DNA of 16,294 nucleotides, taken from contig CANHCG010000007.1 in the NCBI GenBank assembly GCA_947459055.1, positions 1-16,294 on the forward strand, read 5' to 3'. A program made the translations under genes and the position numbers. The stretch is from Cytophagaceae bacterium (lineage in GTDB: Bacteria; Bacteroidota; Bacteroidia; Cytophagales; Spirosomataceae). Positions 1 to 8,241 of this stretch are shown here, piece by piece. Positions within the stretch are counted from its first letter, which is position 1. The number at the start of each line of letters is the position of its first letter. The notes under the pieces were generated by a model that saw nothing but the letters and a program-made list of their open reading frames with translations, was not told where the DNA came from and did not search any database.

Positions 1-1000
1 AATCCGAATAAGCGTTTAACATGTCCTTTGCCTCAATCTGATTTCCGCAGGCAAAATGACCCAATGGGCAGTTTTTCTTGCCATGATCCCCACAAGGACG
101 ACACGCTAATTTTTCACGAACCTCGATCACCCGATTCCATGTCGATAAAGGTCCAAAGCCAAAAGCGGGAACAGTCGAACAAAATAGGGCTACCGTAGGT
201 GTATCAACAGCCGAACAAAGATGCAAGGGGCCAGAATCATTAACGAAGGCCAATAAACTTTCTTGGTATATATACGTGGAACCCAATAAATTGTGTTTAC
301 CCGTCTCATTATGAATATTTCGTCCCTGACCAACAAAAGCCGCTTCGATTTGATCCGATAAATCCCGTTCATTCGGTGAACCCATCAGGACAATGGGTTG
401 ACTCACTGGCAATAAGTGTATAAATTCGATCCATTTAGTAATCGGCAAACGCTTTGTTTCCCACACCGAACCCGGTGAAATACAGATATATTGATTTGAT
501 TCCAAGCCTTCTGGTAAGGAATAATTTTTCACATGAAGCGAAGGCGGATAAGTCGTTTTACCTAACCAAGAGGCTAATAAACCCGAATTCCGTTCAGTCT
601 CATGTAGACCATTTCCAAAATCATGTTGCACCCGCTCATTAAAAAACCAAGCCAAGGGATTCTTAGCAAAACCAATTACCTTTTTTGCACCGATACATAT
701 ACTCAACAAGCCCATGCCAAAAAAACGCTGAACCACAAAGACCTGATCATAGGATTCTTGAGACAAATGCCTTCGTAAAGCCCACCAAGAAGCCCATTTG
801 TTTGATTTGTCATAAACATGGATATGGCGGAGATTCAAATGCGGATAAGCACTTAAAATACATTCATTTCCTTTCCGAACGAGTAGATCCACTTGGGTAT
901 CCGGGGATTCGAGACGAATTTTTTCTACCATCGAGGTTGACAAAACCGCATCCCCTAAAAATGCCGTTTGAATAATAAGTACCTTCGATTGCGATGACAT
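1..1000 (-). CDS. Glycosyltransferase family 9 (heptosyltransferase-like), 3' end cut by window edge
   Basis: Translating the minus strand from the ATG at 1000 gives 333 codons open to the left edge, so only the last few residues are probably missing (GT9 proteins are usually about 340-350 aa). The N-terminal FLGDAVLSTS stretch (residues 14-23) matches the acceptor-side Gly-Asp motif. PGSVWETKR (176-184) is the nucleotide-sugar phosphate-binding motif with Lys183, and NDSGPLHLCSA (254-264) is the GT9 signature. Four cysteines near the end (300, 303, 311, 318) form the C-x2-C-x7-C-x6-C cluster seen in many heptosyltransferase homologues. By family, it transfers a sugar (often a heptose) from an ADP-activated donor to lipopolysaccharide core on the cytoplasmic face of the inner membrane. 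The acceptor here cannot be read from sequence. It is divergent from the M16 gene across 68 bp. Confidence 0.9.
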   Translation of the reverse strand, partial: MSSQSKVLIIQTAFLGDAVLSTSMVEKIRLESPDTQVDLLVRKGNECILSAYPHLNLRHIHVYDKSNKWASWWALRRHLSQESYDQVFVVQRFFGMGLLSICIGAKKVIGFAKNPLAWFFNERVQHDFGNGLHETERNSGLLASWLGKTTYPPSLHVKNYSLPEGLESNQYICISPGSVWETKRLPITKWIEFIHLLPVSQPIVLMGSPNERDLSDQIEAAFVGQGRNIHNETGKHNLLGSTYIYQESLLAFVNDSGPLHLCSAVDTPTVALFCSTVPAFGFGPLSTWNRVIEVREKLACRPCGDHGKKNCPLGHFACGNQIEAKDMLNAYSD

Positions 1001-1068
1001 GCAAGAAAAAATGAGTGATTGGCCATAAATTTACTTAATTTTAAGATCTTTTTGGTAATTAGCCCCAT

Positions 1069-2298
1069 ATGAATTCAATTCAAGTCAAAACCCTTTCGAA
1101 TGGCATCACGCTGGTGCACCGACAAGTCCTACATACCGAAATTTCGCATGTAGGCATCATGTTGGACATCGGAAGTCGGGATGAATTAGACTCCGAACAA
1201 GGGCTTGCGCATTTTTGGGAACATCTTGCCTTTAAAGGCACCCCAAAATACAATAACATGCAGATTATCAATCGATTAGAATTAATCGGCGGTGAATTAA
1301 ATGCATACACAACCAAAGAAAAAATTTGCTTTCATGCCTCGGTGCTAACCCCTTATTTCGAACGGGCGCTCGAATTATTAACCGAAATTACCTTTCATTC
1401 CACTTTTCCTGAAAAGGAATTAGAGAAGGAACGCAGCGTGATTTTGGAAGAAATGGCCATGTATTATGAGGCACCAGAAGATGCTATTCAGGATGATTTT
1501 GACGAATTATTATTTCCCAATCATCCTTTAGGAGTCAATATCCTAGGAACCGCCGAACATGTACAATCCTTTCAAAAAAAGGATTTACATACCTTTATAG
1601 ACCGAAATTTAGATACTTCACGCATCGTAATTTCATCGATTGGGAAATTACCACATGACAAAGTGTTTTCATGGGCTGAAAAACACGTGGGTCGTATTCC
1701 AGCTAAAAAACATAGCGTTTCTCGGATTTTGCCTCCGGCGATGTTGCCGATGGAACGAATCACTAAAAGGGGCCTCACGCAATCGCATGTAGCGATGGGC
1801 CGACAATCCTTTGCGATCGAAAATCCGAATCGCCTCGCCTTCTTCATGTTGATTAATCTACTTGGTGGCCCCAGTATGAATTCCTTATTGAATGTTTCCG
1901 TACGGGAAAAACATGGCTTAGTATACTCGATTGAGGCGACTTTTACGAGTTACATGGATTCTGGATTTTGGGCAATTTATTTTGGAACTGAACCGAATCA
2001 GGTGGCGAAAGCCATCCGATTGATTCATAAGGAATTCGACAAATTAAAGGAAAAAGCATTATCACCACCTCAATTGGCCAAAATCAAATCTCAATTAAAA
2101 GGTCAAATGGCTATGGCAGAAGAAGGGAATTTGAATTTCATGCTGATGATGGCCAAAAACCTCCTCGACCGAGAGAAAATCGAGAGTCTAGAAGAAATAT
2201 TTACGCAAATCGACCTGGTGACGGCGGAGCAATTGCAACAATTAGCGATCGACATGCTGAATCCCAATGAATTAAGCAGGCTCATTTTTGAACCCTAA
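1069..2298 (+). CDS. M16 family zinc metallopeptidase (insulinase / processing-peptidase type)
   Basis: 409 aa, ATG start. The inverted zinc motif HFWEH (His48, Glu51 catalytic, His52) is followed about 75 residues later by ERSVILEEM, whose Glu127/Glu128 supplies the third zinc ligand. The C-terminal half has the family's REKHGLVYSIEATF region but no second HxxEH. This is the usual two-lobed, roughly 400-residue single-chain form (PqqL/YmxG/MPP-beta type). No signal peptide or membrane segment is visible, so a cytoplasmic location is likely, although many Bacteroidota relatives are exported. It degrades or processes peptides; the substrate is unknown. hemW starts 5 nt after its stop, so the two are probably co-translated, with mtgA following. 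No convincing promoter box is visible in the short divergent gap upstream. Confidence 0.92.
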   Translation: MNSIQVKTLSNGITLVHRQVLHTEISHVGIMLDIGSRDELDSEQGLAHFWEHLAFKGTPKYNNMQIINRLELIGGELNAYTTKEKICFHASVLTPYFERALELLTEITFHSTFPEKELEKERSVILEEMAMYYEAPEDAIQDDFDELLFPNHPLGVNILGTAEHVQSFQKKDLHTFIDRNLDTSRIVISSIGKLPHDKVFSWAEKHVGRIPAKKHSVSRILPPAMLPMERITKRGLTQSHVAMGRQSFAIENPNRLAFFMLINLLGGPSMNSLLNVSVREKHGLVYSIEATFTSYMDSGFWAIYFGTEPNQVAKAIRLIHKEFDKLKEKALSPPQLAKIKSQLKGQMAMAEEGNLNFMLMMAKNLLDREKIESLEEIFTQIDLVTAEQLQQLAIDMLNPNELSRLIFEP

Positions 2299-2303
2299 TC
2301 CCC

Positions 2304-3428
2304 TTGCATCTCTATTTACATATCCCCTTTTGCCACCAGGCTTGTCATTATTGTGACTTCCATTTTTCAACGAATTTGGCTCAAAAAAAGGCAATGGTTG
2401 ATGCGATTTGTGCGGAAATAAAACTTCAAAACACCTATTTACCCACCAAAACCCTAGAAACCATTTACTTCGGCGGTGGGACTCCTTCTCTCCTACATCC
2501 ATCTGAATTAGCGGAAATTCTTAAGCAAATTCATCGTGAATTTTCGATTGAACCGCAAGCTGAAATAACCTTAGAGGCTAACCCAGAGGATTTAACGATC
2601 GAATACCTGGAAGCCATTAAGGCCTTAGGAATTAACCGATTAAGCATCGGAATTCAATCCTTTCAAGAAAAAAATCTACCCTATTTAAACCGAAATCATC
2701 GCGCATCAGATTCTTTGGCTTGCATCGAGCGAGCTCAACAGGTCGGTATAACCAACATCAGCCTAGATTTAATTTATGGCATTCCCGGTAATAGTATGGC
2801 CGATTTGGAGGCAGATTTATCCATCGCTATTCAAACAGGAGTCGATCATATTTCAGCCTATAGTTTAACGATTGAACCCAAAACGGTTTTTGGCCAACAA
2901 AAAAAGAAGGGTGCCTTTCAAGAAGTCGATGAAGACAAAATGTCTGAATCCTTTTTATACGTGCGTCATCGATTAACGAACGCAAAGTTCGATGATTATG
3001 AAACATCAAATTTTGCAAAAAACAAACGCTATTCCCGACATAACACTTCCTATTGGAACCAAGAGCCCTATTTGGGAATCGGTCCCTCCGCGCATAGTTT
3101 TAATGGAAACAGCCGACAATGGAACATCGCCAAAAACGGTATTTATCTAAAATCCATCTCAGAAGGGCGAATCCCTGCCGAAATCGAAATCCTGAGCCCC
3201 GAAAATAAATTAAATGAATACCTCATGACGCGCTTACGAACGGCTTGGGGAATTGATTTGACTGAAGTAAAATCTACCTATCTGGCTTGCAATCGCGAAT
3301 TTCCACAGGCTGAAGTGGACGATTGGATAAAAAACGAATGGGCGATTTTGGAAAATAATCAATTGCGCCTGGTTGGTTTAGGAAAATTAATGGCAGATAA
3401 ATTGGCCAGTGATTTATTTGTCGTGTAA
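2304..3428 (+). CDS. hemW: Radical SAM heme chaperone HemW
   Basis: 374 aa. The radical SAM cluster motif CHQACHYC (Cys10, Cys14, Cys17) binds the [4Fe-4S] cluster, and GGGTP (57-61) is the SAM-binding loop. HNTSYW (246-251) is the HNxxYW signature associated with heme binding in HemW and separates it from the coproporphyrinogen dehydrogenase HemN. By family it is a heme chaperone that inserts heme into acceptor proteins. Older annotation calls it oxygen-independent coproporphyrinogen III oxidase. The start codon must be TTG at 2304: in frame the nearest upstream codons are ACC CTA ATC CCC, then a TGA stop at 2289-2291, and no ATG lies near the conserved N-terminus. It follows the M16 gene after 5 nt, which suggests translational coupling. 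Confidence 0.95.
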   Translation: MHLYLHIPFCHQACHYCDFHFSTNLAQKKAMVDAICAEIKLQNTYLPTKTLETIYFGGGTPSLLHPSELAEILKQIHREFSIEPQAEITLEANPEDLTIEYLEAIKALGINRLSIGIQSFQEKNLPYLNRNHRASDSLACIERAQQVGITNISLDLIYGIPGNSMADLEADLSIAIQTGVDHISAYSLTIEPKTVFGQQKKKGAFQEVDEDKMSESFLYVRHRLTNAKFDDYETSNFAKNKRYSRHNTSYWNQEPYLGIGPSAHSFNGNSRQWNIAKNGIYLKSISEGRIPAEIEILSPENKLNEYLMTRLRTAWGIDLTEVKSTYLACNREFPQAEVDDWIKNEWAILENNQLRLVGLGKLMADKLASDLFVV

Positions 3429-3443
3429 CAAATCGTAAATTTG
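3418..3443 (+). promoter_or_regulatory. Possible mtgA promoter inside the hemW 3' end
   Basis: TAAATTTG at 3436-3443 fits the Bacteroidota -7 consensus TAnnTTTG. A TTTG lies at 3417-3420, but the spacing of 15 nt is shorter than the usual 17-23. It would give mtgA a leader of about 10 nt in addition to transcription from the upstream operon. This is a weak call because of the spacing. Confidence 0.3.
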
Positions 3444-3458
3444 TAGAAATTTTCAGGC

Positions 3459-4256
3459 ATGGCGAAACGCGTTGACACTTCTAAAAATTACCAGGCAACA
3501 CCCCGTACATCGAAATTCGACCGATTAAATCGACCGAGCACGTCGAACAAAAAAGGGGGTACCTTCCGAAATGTCATGCGATTTTTGGGTAAAGCACTCT
3601 TATATGTGTGGATTTCAACCCTAGTGGCCATTATTTTATTGAAATTTATTCCCGTGTATTTTACGCCGACCATGGCCGCTCGAAAAATAGACGCAATCAT
3701 AGCCGGAGAACCTAGTAAAATCCATAGCCAATGGACACCTTACAAAGAAATCGACCGCAATTGTGCCCTCGCCGTCATCGCCTCGGAAGACCAAGTATTT
3801 CCCGATCACATGGGCTTCGATTTCAAATCCATGTGGCAAGCCGTGAATAATAACATGAAAGGCAAGCGTATCAAAGGGGCGAGTACGATATCTCAACAAG
3901 TGGCCAAAAACGTGTTTTTATGGCAAGATCGCAGCTACCTTCGAAAAGGATTGGAAGTTTATTTCACCTTAATGATTGAACTTGTTTGGGGAAAGAAACG
4001 CATTTTGGAAGTGTATCTAAACGTGGCTGAAACAGGAAAAATGACTTTTGGCGTGGAAGAGGCCTGTCGGCGTTATTACAACCATTCCGCCCGCGAAGTG
4101 AGTACCACCGAAGCTGCACGCATCGCAGCCTGCCTACCAAACCCCATCCGATTCTCCGTGGCAAATCCTTCAGGCTATATCATGAAACGTACACAAGCCA
4201 TTAAAAGACAAATGAATGGCCTTGGAGGAAAAAAATACCTATATAAAATCGATTAA
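3459..4256 (+). CDS. mtgA: Monofunctional biosynthetic peptidoglycan transglycosylase (GT51)
   Basis: 265 aa, ATG start. A basic cytoplasmic tail of about 43 residues, rich in Lys, Arg, Ser and Thr, precedes one transmembrane helix (about 44-64). The GT51 domain follows: ASEDQVFPDHMGFD contains the catalytic Glu110-Asp111, then come KGASTISQQVAKNVFLW and the RKGLEVYFTLMIELVWGKKRILEVYLN motif. No transpeptidase domain follows, so this is the monofunctional enzyme. It polymerises lipid II into glycan strands in the periplasm, anchored in the inner membrane. It lies 30 nt downstream of hemW and its stop overlaps the convergent ATL gene by 4 nt (4253-4256). The long basic N-terminal tail is somewhat longer than in E. 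coli MtgA. Confidence 0.94.
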   Translation: MAKRVDTSKNYQATPRTSKFDRLNRPSTSNKKGGTFRNVMRFLGKALLYVWISTLVAIILLKFIPVYFTPTMAARKIDAIIAGEPSKIHSQWTPYKEIDRNCALAVIASEDQVFPDHMGFDFKSMWQAVNNNMKGKRIKGASTISQQVAKNVFLWQDRSYLRKGLEVYFTLMIELVWGKKRILEVYLNVAETGKMTFGVEEACRRYYNHSAREVSTTEAARIAACLPNPIRFSVANPSGYIMKRTQAIKRQMNGLGGKKYLYKID

Positions 4257-4579
4257 ATTAATTCCGAACTCGGATCCCAAAACTTAATTTTAAAATCAAG
4301 TACTTGGTCATTTTTCACTTGAATACCTTCGGATTCTAATAATTCCTGCATCCGATTCCCACCAAAAAAATGTTTACCACTTAAAGCCCCTACCCGATTG
4401 ACCACCCGGTGGGCAGGTACGTCAGGCAACGTATGGGAGGCATTCATGGCCCAACCAACCATTCTCGCCCCACCCTTCATTCCTAGATAAGCCGCAATGG
4501 CGCCATAGCTGCTCACACGCCCAATTGGGATGAGACAGACAACCGCGTAAATAGCATCAAATGTATTCTCCTGAGCCAA
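4253..4579 (-). CDS. Alkyltransferase-like (ATL) DNA-binding protein, MGMT family without the reactive cysteine
   Basis: 108 aa. The fold is the MGMT/Ogt C-terminal DNA-binding domain, but the active-site PCHR motif reads PAHRVV, with Ala56 in place of the alkyl-accepting Cys. By family, such ATL proteins bind O6-alkylguanine, flip it out and hand it to nucleotide excision repair rather than repairing it directly. Tyr25 and Arg39 (the intercalating 'arginine finger' in GGARMVGWAM) line up position for position with the key residues of fission-yeast Atl1 as I remember it. This supports the TTG start at 4577-4579. That TTG directly follows, in the same frame, the TAA stop of the DUF3109 gene, so translation probably depends on termination-reinitiation. 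No ATG is available before residue 34. The stop overlaps mtgA tail to tail by 4 nt. Confidence 0.9.
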   Translation of the reverse strand: MAQENTFDAIYAVVCLIPIGRVSSYGAIAAYLGMKGGARMVGWAMNASHTLPDVPAHRVVNRVGALSGKHFFGGNRMQELLESEGIQVKNDQVLDFKIKFWDPSSELI

Positions 4580-5152
4580 TTATTCTTCTTTTCGTTCAGC
4601 AATTTCGCGTTCTAATTCCGCATACCATTTCGTGCCAAATTTACGAATCAAAGGATCCTTCAAAAATTGATAGACCGGCACACCTAATTGGGCTCCATGG
4701 GAACAAGCGTCTGAACAGATAGACCAGCGGTCGTAATTAAGTGCCTGATATCCAACTAATTTCTGAATCCGAATCGGATATAAATGACAAGAAATAGGTT
4801 TCCTGAAATCCGTTTTGCCCGCAAAATAAGCCTGTTCAATCCCGCATTTCAAATAACCCTTTTCATCATAAAGGGCATATACGCATTCCCGACCTTGAAT
4901 AATCGGCGTGGAAAAATCGCCGTCTTCATCTTTGACCCAAGTCCCCTGTTTGGCAATTTCAGCCAGGCCATCCGGTGATAGAAAGGGGGCAATATCATCC
5001 TGAATTCGTTCGATAATCGCTAATTCTTCCTCCTCCAAAGGAGCACCTAAATCCCCTTCCACACAACAAGCCCCTTTGCATTTAGCTAAATCACAGACAA
5101 AAAACTCATCAGCCACATCTTCACTAATGACAGTATCATCGATTAAAATCAT
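4580..5152 (-). CDS. DUF3109 family cysteine-rich protein
   Basis: 190 aa, ATG start. Nine cysteines (20, 25, 29, 30, 90, 103, 122, 146, 150) include the N-terminal C-x4-C-x3-CC cluster (CDLAKCKGACC), SCHLYPIR (121-128) and CSDAC (146-150). This is the pattern of the DUF3109/YkgJ-like families, which are thought to bind a metal or an Fe-S cluster. The biochemical function is not established and I do not assign one. No signal peptide or membrane segment is visible, so it is probably cytoplasmic. It is the first gene of a two-gene minus-strand unit with the ATL gene, which follows its stop with no gap. It is divergent from the MltD-like gene, with its own -7 box at 5173-5180. Confidence 0.85.
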   Translation of the reverse strand: MILIDDTVISEDVADEFFVCDLAKCKGACCVEGDLGAPLEEEELAIIERIQDDIAPFLSPDGLAEIAKQGTWVKDEDGDFSTPIIQGRECVYALYDEKGYLKCGIEQAYFAGKTDFRKPISCHLYPIRIQKLVGYQALNYDRWSICSDACSHGAQLGVPVYQFLKDPLIRKFGTKWYAELEREIAERKEE

Positions 5153-5172
5153 ATCGGGGGTATTTAGGACAA

Positions 5173-5180
5173 CAAATGTA
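5173..5180 (-). promoter_or_regulatory. -7 box for the DUF3109-ATL unit
   Basis: On the minus strand this reads TACATTTG, a perfect TAnnTTTG -7 element, which gives a leader of about 15 nt before the ATG at 5152. I see no TTG at the expected -33 spacing, so the call rests on the -7 box and its position. Confidence 0.45.
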
Positions 5181-5187
5181 CGGATAA

Positions 5188-5217
5188 TTCGTTTTTAATT
5201 ATTATTTGGTAATTTTG
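5188..5217 (+). promoter_or_regulatory. Promoter for the MltD-like gene
   Basis: TAATTTTG at 5210-5217 is a perfect TAnnTTTG -7 element. TTCG at 5188-5191, one mismatch from TTTG, lies 18 nt upstream as a possible -33 element. The predicted transcript start is near 5223, giving a leader of about 16 nt before the TTG start at 5240. It is divergent from the DUF3109 promoter within 88 bp. Confidence 0.5.
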
Positions 5218-5239
5218 TTCCACCAACAATCCCAAAAAA

Positions 5240-6814
5240 TTGATCAAAAAAACATTTCTTTTACTTTTCTATTGGATCGGAATGTTCTCTTTTGTTAAGG
5301 GAAATACGCTCAAGGATACCATTTCAATCGGGAATGTTCGAATCGCTATTCATTCCTCTGCCAAAGCAATCTTTGAAAAAGAGTTTAAGATGTTGGGGGC
5401 TAACAAACGCTATTCTACTGCATTATTAGACAAAATGCGACTCTATTTTCCTGTCATCGAACCGATATTAAAAGAAGGAAATATTCCGGATGAATTCAAA
5501 TATTTATGTGTCCAAGAAAGTGCCTTGAATGCGAATGCGATTTCAACTTCGGCAGCTGTGGGCTATTGGCAATTTAAATTAGAGACCGCAAAGGATGTGG
5601 GATTACAAGTTGATAAGCACATCGACGAACGCCGACACATCATCGAAGCCACCAAAGGCGCTGTGCAGTATTTTACTAGAAATAATACAGTATTAAACAA
5701 TTGGATGAGCACCCTACTCTCCTATCGATTAGGTTTAGGAAGTATCAAAAAACTGAATTACGCGGCCGATTGGGCTGGAAAAACAGAGATCCAAGTGGAT
5801 TCCTCCACCGATTGGTATGTGATTCGTTTCTTAGCCTACAAAGAATTTTGGGCTGAAAAGATAGCGAATGAACCTATTTTAAGTCCAGATAATCGACTTT
5901 TAACCTACGAGGCAAAAGGCGGAAAAAATTTATTTGACATTTCTGATGAGTTAAAAATCAGTTATGACGATATCAAAAAATACAATTCCTGGATCTTGCA
6001 TGATTATTTGCCAGAAGAAAAATCCTATACGATTTACCATCCATCTAATCTGAAAATGTTTATGAGTTCAATCGAGAACCCAGAATTCATTGCTTCCATC
6101 GATTCGAACCAATTATACCAACCCAGTCCCAAACAACAAGAAAAAAAGAAATATAAAGATATATTAAGTGAAGAAGTAGAAACGCGAACCCATACCGTAG
6201 CTTCCGGAGAAACGATGAGTTCAATCGCTTCAAAATACAACATGAAATTACCCGAATTATTGCGCCTAAACGACATGAACATGCAATCCATGCTCATGCT
6301 AGGCCAAAAAATTAAGGTGACGCGAAAAGTACCCATGCTGGAAATCATCGCCCAAAAATTAGATCAAAAATCGCAAAACGCCCCAGAGAAAAAGGAAACT
6401 ACGCCAAGCAATGAGATTAAACGGGTGAAAGAAGAAACCAGGAAAGTGGAAACGAAAGAAGAAAAACCAAGCTTTTACATCGCCCCTGCTGAATCCCGCG
6501 AAATCGTATTTAAAGATGAAAACGCGCCAACTGTAGTCGAAAAAGCCTTAAGAAATACGGCCGAAACAACTAATGACGTCGAGCGGGTTTCAAAAAAGCC
6601 TAATGCCGAACCTATTAAGGCAGATGATGTCGAAGTAGTTTCCGCAGGATCGAATGAAATTTTAACTAAAACACATACGGTCCAAGCAGGTGAAACCCTT
6701 TTTAGAATCGCTAAAACCTATGGGTTACGCGTAGAGGATCTCGTTAAATGGAATAATTTAGGAAAGAATATGACGGTCAAAATGGGTCAAAAAATCAAAA
6801 TTAGCCCGAATTAA
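5240..6814 (+). CDS. Secreted MltD-like lytic transglycosylase with LysM domains
   Basis: 524 aa. A signal peptide (residues 1-21, KK followed by a hydrophobic run) directs export. The SLT domain (about 65-175) has the catalytic Glu93 in CVQESALNANAIS, followed by GYWQFKLETAKDVGL. A degenerate LysM-like segment lies at about 232-280, and clear LysM domains at 317-361 and 478-523. The last two are joined by a charged, Lys/Glu-rich linker of over 100 residues. By family it cleaves glycan strands between MurNAc and GlcNAc with formation of 1,6-anhydroMurNAc, while LysM holds it on peptidoglycan. It is probably periplasmic; no lipobox is seen. The start is TTG at 5240: in frame the upstream codons run to a TAA at 5210-5212 without an ATG, and the first ATG (residue 15) would destroy the signal peptide. 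The stop overlaps the O-methyltransferase gene by 4 nt. Confidence 0.9.
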   Translation: MIKKTFLLLFYWIGMFSFVKGNTLKDTISIGNVRIAIHSSAKAIFEKEFKMLGANKRYSTALLDKMRLYFPVIEPILKEGNIPDEFKYLCVQESALNANAISTSAAVGYWQFKLETAKDVGLQVDKHIDERRHIIEATKGAVQYFTRNNTVLNNWMSTLLSYRLGLGSIKKLNYAADWAGKTEIQVDSSTDWYVIRFLAYKEFWAEKIANEPILSPDNRLLTYEAKGGKNLFDISDELKISYDDIKKYNSWILHDYLPEEKSYTIYHPSNLKMFMSSIENPEFIASIDSNQLYQPSPKQQEKKKYKDILSEEVETRTHTVASGETMSSIASKYNMKLPELLRLNDMNMQSMLMLGQKIKVTRKVPMLEIIAQKLDQKSQNAPEKKETTPSNEIKRVKEETRKVETKEEKPSFYIAPAESREIVFKDENAPTVVEKALRNTAETTNDVERVSKKPNAEPIKADDVEVVSAGSNEILTKTHTVQAGETLFRIAKTYGLRVEDLVKWNNLGKNMTVKMGQKIKISPN

Positions 6815-7449
6815 ATCACGCGCAACATCAATAATCCATCCCGCAAGGGTAACAAGACTTTTTCCACGCGTACATCATCCAAACATTTTTGATTAAAATC
6901 CCGCAATGCTTGCGTCGATTTATCCTGCGCCTTAGCATCCACAATTTTTCCACTCCACAGCACATTATCCACAAGGATAATTCCCCCAGGATTCATTTTC
7001 CCAATCACTAAATCAAAATAAAGGGCATAATTACGCTTATCAGCATCGATAAATACTAAATCAAAAGGTCCTGGAATGCTTGGAATTTCATGTTGAGCAT
7101 CTGCAATTCGATAATCGATTTGTTGGGCATATTCCGAACGTTCGAAAAAAGAACGTGTAAAACTTTCCAATTCCTCATTGACATCCAAGGTGATTATTTC
7201 GCCTTTCGGCCTTAAGCCTTCCGCCAAACAAAGCGCCGAATAACCCGTATAGGTACCGATTTCCAAAATACGTTCGGGCCGCTGAATCTTTGAGATGAAG
7301 GATAAAAAACGTCCTTGTAAATGCCCGGAAAGCATACGAGGTTGCAAAATCAAGGCATGGGTTTCTCGATCTAATTCCTTAAGTAAGGCCGATTCTGGGT
7401 CTGAAAAGGCCCGCGAATATTCCTCTATGACAGGATCGATGAATTCCAT
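6811..7449 (-). CDS. Class I SAM-dependent O-methyltransferase (catechol/caffeoyl-CoA OMT family)
   Basis: 212 aa, ATG start. The SAM-binding motif I is ILEIGTYTGYSAL (61-73). VFIDADKRNY (132-141) supplies the metal-binding and catalytic Asp-Lys residues, and ILVDNVLWSGKIV (158-170) supplies the second metal-binding Asp161-Asn162. This is the Mg2+-dependent OMT family PF01596, whose bacterial members methylate small catechol-like compounds or remain uncharacterised; the substrate is unknown. It is the second gene of a minus-strand pair, 3 nt after the stop of the upstream methyltransferase and in the same frame (TAG CAC ATG), so co-translation is likely. The stop codon overlaps the MltD-like gene tail to tail (6811-6814). 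Confidence 0.9.
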   Translation of the reverse strand: MEFIDPVIEEYSRAFSDPESALLKELDRETHALILQPRMLSGHLQGRFLSFISKIQRPERILEIGTYTGYSALCLAEGLRPKGEIITLDVNEELESFTRSFFERSEYAQQIDYRIADAQHEIPSIPGPFDLVFIDADKRNYALYFDLVIGKMNPGGIILVDNVLWSGKIVDAKAQDKSTQALRDFNQKCLDDVRVEKVLLPLRDGLLMLRVI

Positions 7450-7452
7450 GTG

Positions 7453-8223
7453 CTATTTTATACCAGTATAGAAAAAATCAAGCGATCCGTCTGGATCTTG
7501 ACTTAAAAAATAATCATCTACTTGGATTGAATCCACCAGCGTCGAATTGGATTTGGATACCGACAATCGACTTAGGCGATTGGCAATGTCATATGGGACC
7601 TGAAGCCAAGTGCGCGGTAGGCGATATTGCAAATTAAAAATATCAAAACGGGTGATGTTTTTGACCGACTTCTTATTCTCTTCGTAATAAGCCATTACTT
7701 TTTCATTACCATGGATCCCTTCTGTGATGACCTCAGAAAAGTATTTTTTCATCAAATCACGTAATTCGTGAGCTAAATATTCCCGCACATGCCAAGGATT
7801 TCGTGTCAATGAGAATTTGCGATTCACCGTCGTTAAATACAATTTACCCCCTGGCTTTAATACCCTAGCCGCTTCCTGTAAAAAAAATGCATCTGGTTCG
7901 ATATGCTCGATAACCTGGAAAGTAACGACAAAATCAAAATGATCGGAAGGTAGGTTTTGCAAAGGCGGCAAAAACATGTCGATAAACGTAAAATTCGGAT
8001 ATTGAGCACTGAGTTGACTCATTAATTCCGTGTTTTTATCCACGCCCGTATAATCTGTTAAGGAAGGTGCTAAAACGCCTACTCCCCGACCAGTTCCACA
8101 ACCGATTTCCAAGACATTTCCACTTATTAATTTACTTACGTGGAGATAGGGAAATAAAAGTCGTTGGTGCACCGGGTTATCCGATGGAATTTCAGAAGAA
8201 GCGATTTCAGTCGTTTTGTACAT
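7453..8223 (-). CDS. Class I SAM-dependent methyltransferase (methyltransferase type 11-like)
   Basis: 256 aa from the ATG at 8223. The Rossmann motif I VLEIGCGTGRG (37-47) is followed by the acidic residue in TGVDKN, DHFDFVVTFQVIEHI, and then the post-motif VLKPGGKLYLTT. The C-terminal region (about 150-256) is specific to this protein, and no substrate can be read from it; relatives include small-molecule and envelope-sugar methyltransferases. A longer frame can start at a TTG at 8244, but that codon sits inside the predicted -7 box (8242-8249), so the ATG at 8223 is preferred. The leader would then be about 13 nt. It is the first gene of an operon with the O-methyltransferase and is divergent from rlmB. 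Confidence 0.85.
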   Translation of the reverse strand: MYKTTEIASSEIPSDNPVHQRLLFPYLHVSKLISGNVLEIGCGTGRGVGVLAPSLTDYTGVDKNTELMSQLSAQYPNFTFIDMFLPPLQNLPSDHFDFVVTFQVIEHIEPDAFFLQEAARVLKPGGKLYLTTVNRKFSLTRNPWHVREYLAHELRDLMKKYFSEVITEGIHGNEKVMAYYEENKKSVKNITRFDIFNLQYRLPRTWLQVPYDIANRLSRLSVSKSNSTLVDSIQVDDYFLSQDPDGSLDFFYTGIK

Positions 8224-8241
8224 ATACAGATTATTTGCGCA

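Noticed and set aside
454..975. Plus-strand open frames of 62 and 96 residues
   Set aside because: They are antisense to the well-supported GT9 gene and show no family features.
1001..1068. Promoter boxes between the GT9 gene and the M16 gene
   Set aside because: TAAATTTA (1026-1033) is palindromic and one mismatch from a -7 box on both strands, but neither strand has a -33 element. Not strong enough to list.
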